NCBI GenBank assembly: GCA_001556995.1
Contig: LSKF01000148.1
Location: 1-24,919 of the forward strand
Direction of reading: 5' to 3'
Length of the DNA stretch: 24,919 nt
From: Erythrobacteraceae bacterium CCH12-C2
GTDB lineage: Bacteria > Pseudomonadota > Alphaproteobacteria > Sphingomonadales > Sphingomonadaceae
In this document: piece after piece, positions 23,669-24,919 of the stretch
Position numbering within the stretch: position 1 is the first letter of the stretch
Layout of the letters: each line of letters opens with the position of its first letter
Translations under genes and position numbers: made by a program
The notes under the pieces: generated by a model
Databases searched by the model: none
The model's input: the letters and a program-made list of their open reading frames with translations, nothing else
What the model was told of the DNA's origin: nothing

Positions 23669-24276
23669 GCCTTTTTCATCCTGTCGGTTGCTTGATCTAC
23701 CAGATCGGAACGCCCGGCTAGTGAGCCTATCTGTCCGAAGGCGATCAAGGCCATTGTGCGACAGAAACTCACTACCTCCAGAAGAGAGTCGTCATCAAAG
23801 GCAGGCTCGATATAGTCACCTTGTAACCTTCGGGACACCTGATGGACACCGCCGTGGGTGTAGCCGTTCATCGCGCTCCATGCGCTTTGCTTCACCGTCG
23901 AAAGAAATTTGACCGAGAATTCTGGGCGCTCCTCGATCGCCTTGATCAGATCACCGAATTTCGGCGCGATCGTATCCTTTTCGACGAACGCTTCTATCTC
24001 CTGTTCCGAAGCGCAGTAATGAATCCAGGCCCCGCGCACGAAGCACTCGAAGGCAGATCGGACGAGAGCGAATGCACTTGCATAAGTGGCCATCGATATC
24101 AGTGTGATAATGCCAGCATGGTGCTCGATCGACAGATCGAAGAGTTGGCCAGGAATGCGATGCCTGTGATCGCCTTTGATCTCCAAGCCTTCGAGGCTGG
24201 CGCGAATCCATGCCAAATCATCCTGCGCCATTGAGATGGCCGTCCGAACGTTTTCCGAGCTTGTACTCGTTTCCAT
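23665..24276 (-). CDS. Hypothetical helical protein (DUF6988/DUF5677-like)
   Basis: A 203-aa protein from ATG 24276; ATG 24312 and 24390 are alternative in-frame starts. It is mainly helical. The core ISMATYASAFALVRSAFECFVRGAWIHY followed by ..W.AMNGYTHGGVHQVSRR resembles families annotated DUF6988 or DUF5677, some of which are considered HEPN-related. This is by memory of pattern, and no catalytic RX4-6H motif can be named with confidence. It ends 4 bp inside the convergent primase-like gene. It lies 49 bp downstream of another minus-strand gene, so they may form a cargo operon. Function unknown. Confidence 0.5.
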   Translation of the reverse strand: METSTSSENVRTAISMAQDDLAWIRASLEGLEIKGDHRHRIPGQLFDLSIEHHAGIITLISMATYASAFALVRSAFECFVRGAWIHYCASEQEIEAFVEKDTIAPKFGDLIKAIEERPEFSVKFLSTVKQSAWSAMNGYTHGGVHQVSRRLQGDYIEPAFDDDSLLEVVSFCRTMALIAFGQIGSLAGRSDLVDQATDRMKKA

Positions 24277-24325
24277 GTTTGTTTCTTTCCCACCGCCTGT
24301 GGCTGGGGTCATTGAAAGGTTAATG

Positions 24326-24862
24326 TCACCGCATTCCTTCGCGTGGGAGTGTGGGATCACCAGCATCAGACCTGCGCCAGTACTCTTCACCAGCAGCTAT
24401 GCCAGATGCTGTGAGAACATAGCGGTCGGCATAATCGGAGCTTGCCGCGAGCAGCCCGAAGCGAACCAATGGCGCGACACTGCCGTCGGCAACCGATCTT
24501 TCGCTGCGCGTTTCACCGTTTACGATTGTCCATCGCTTGCGACCATTCTCGATGAATAACTCAATTTCGCTCGGAATTCTGGTCGGAGCAGACGCTTCGC
24601 CCCGTACAGTCGACCAGCGGTGAGAAAAACAGATTGTCAGGAAGCTCAGCGTCTCCCTTGCCCGAGGGGGAATTTCCAGCCAGTCGACCAAAGCATTGGC
24701 CGAAGGGAGCAACCCCTCGCGCTTGTTCAACAGGGCTTCTTGTCCGCAGACATAGGCCTTCACCATTGCGCGCTCGATCTCGCCAATCGTATTTTGCGTG
24801 CGCCCCCCTTTACGCGCCTCGCGATCCCGGGCGACAATGTCGCGCGCGGCCTCGCGGAACAA
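24326..24862 (-). CDS. Hypothetical protein, possible winged-helix tail
   Basis: A 178-aa frame from TTG 24862; ATG 24766 is an inner alternative. The frame is closed upstream by TAG at about 24902, so it is not clearly cut by the window edge. The C-terminal part, VAPLVRFGLLAASSDYADRYVLTASGIAAGEEYW, has the pattern of a winged-helix end (helix, 'GLL', strand, 'LT..G'). The middle is helical with RARETLSFLTICFSHRW. I do not recognise a family. With its downstream neighbour it could be a small cargo operon. Confidence 0.5.
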   Translation of the reverse strand: MFREAARDIVARDREARKGGRTQNTIGEIERAMVKAYVCGQEALLNKREGLLPSANALVDWLEIPPRARETLSFLTICFSHRWSTVRGEASAPTRIPSEIELFIENGRKRWTIVNGETRSERSVADGSVAPLVRFGLLAASSDYADRYVLTASGIAAGEEYWRRSDAGDPTLPREGMR

Positions 24863-24919
24863 CGCGGGGTCGGTACACAGAACGGACCCAGATATACGCT
24901 AAGGTTTTGCCGTGCCTTC

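Overview
The window looks like GC-rich DNA from an alphaproteobacterium, most likely a sphingomonad (Erythrobacter/Novosphingobium/Sphingomonas type). This rests on the pairing of an F-type conjugation (tra) operon with a RepC-type replication initiator and on the alphaproteobacterial character of the proteins. No 16S gene or complete tRNA is present, so the placement is inferred.

Left part (1-7156, all + strand). The window opens in the 3' end of a gene that may encode a ubiquitin-like beta-grasp domain. It is followed by a DUF2235/Tle1-like alpha/beta hydrolase with two membrane segments and by a secreted DNA/RNA non-specific endonuclease. After a 646-bp spacer comes a tight three-gene operon: an outer-membrane beta-barrel protein, a cellulose-synthase-like GT2 glycosyltransferase and a polytopic GT87-like glycosyltransferase, joined by 4-bp overlaps. 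It looks like an envelope glycan module.

Middle (7570-9666). Small hypothetical genes surround two convergent GntR/FCD-like regulators, with a one-helix membrane protein next to them.

Tra region (9696-17998, all - strand). Read in transcription order this is an F-type type IV secretion operon: traA-like pilin, traL, traE, traB, dsbC, traC, traU, trbC, traF, traH, traG. Only traA, traL, traH and traG look complete. Everything between traL and traH is collapsed by five intragenic junctions: traE'/'traB, dsbC'/'traC, traC'/small membrane protein, an internal traU deletion, and trbC'/'traF. traK, traV, traW and traN are missing. Two junctions keep the frame and leave a 669-aa chimeric ORF. As read here, the mating apparatus cannot be functional. 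Either the element is decaying by serial deletion or the sequence was collapsed during assembly.

Control and replication region (18000-21420). Upstream of the pilin gene is an array of seven 22-bp units, each carrying a GACCA-N3/4-GGTC dyad. Divergent from the tra operon is a three-gene regulator operon: a 129-aa protein with two ribbon-helix-helix-like halves (TraY-like), a possible helix-turn-helix protein and a small CopG-like protein. It ends in a strong terminator. A RepC-like initiator follows, with a leader that contains a candidate counter-transcribed RNA. No repA or repB is seen here.

Right part (21430-24919). This holds a small membrane protein, a VirB1-like lytic transglycosylase, a zinc-finger/Toprim primase-like protein, and two unrecognised minus-strand genes at the edge. 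The replication, relaxosome-regulator, T4SS and primase genes together indicate a mobile plasmid or integrative conjugative element. No relaxase, coupling protein, integrase or complete attachment site lies inside the window.
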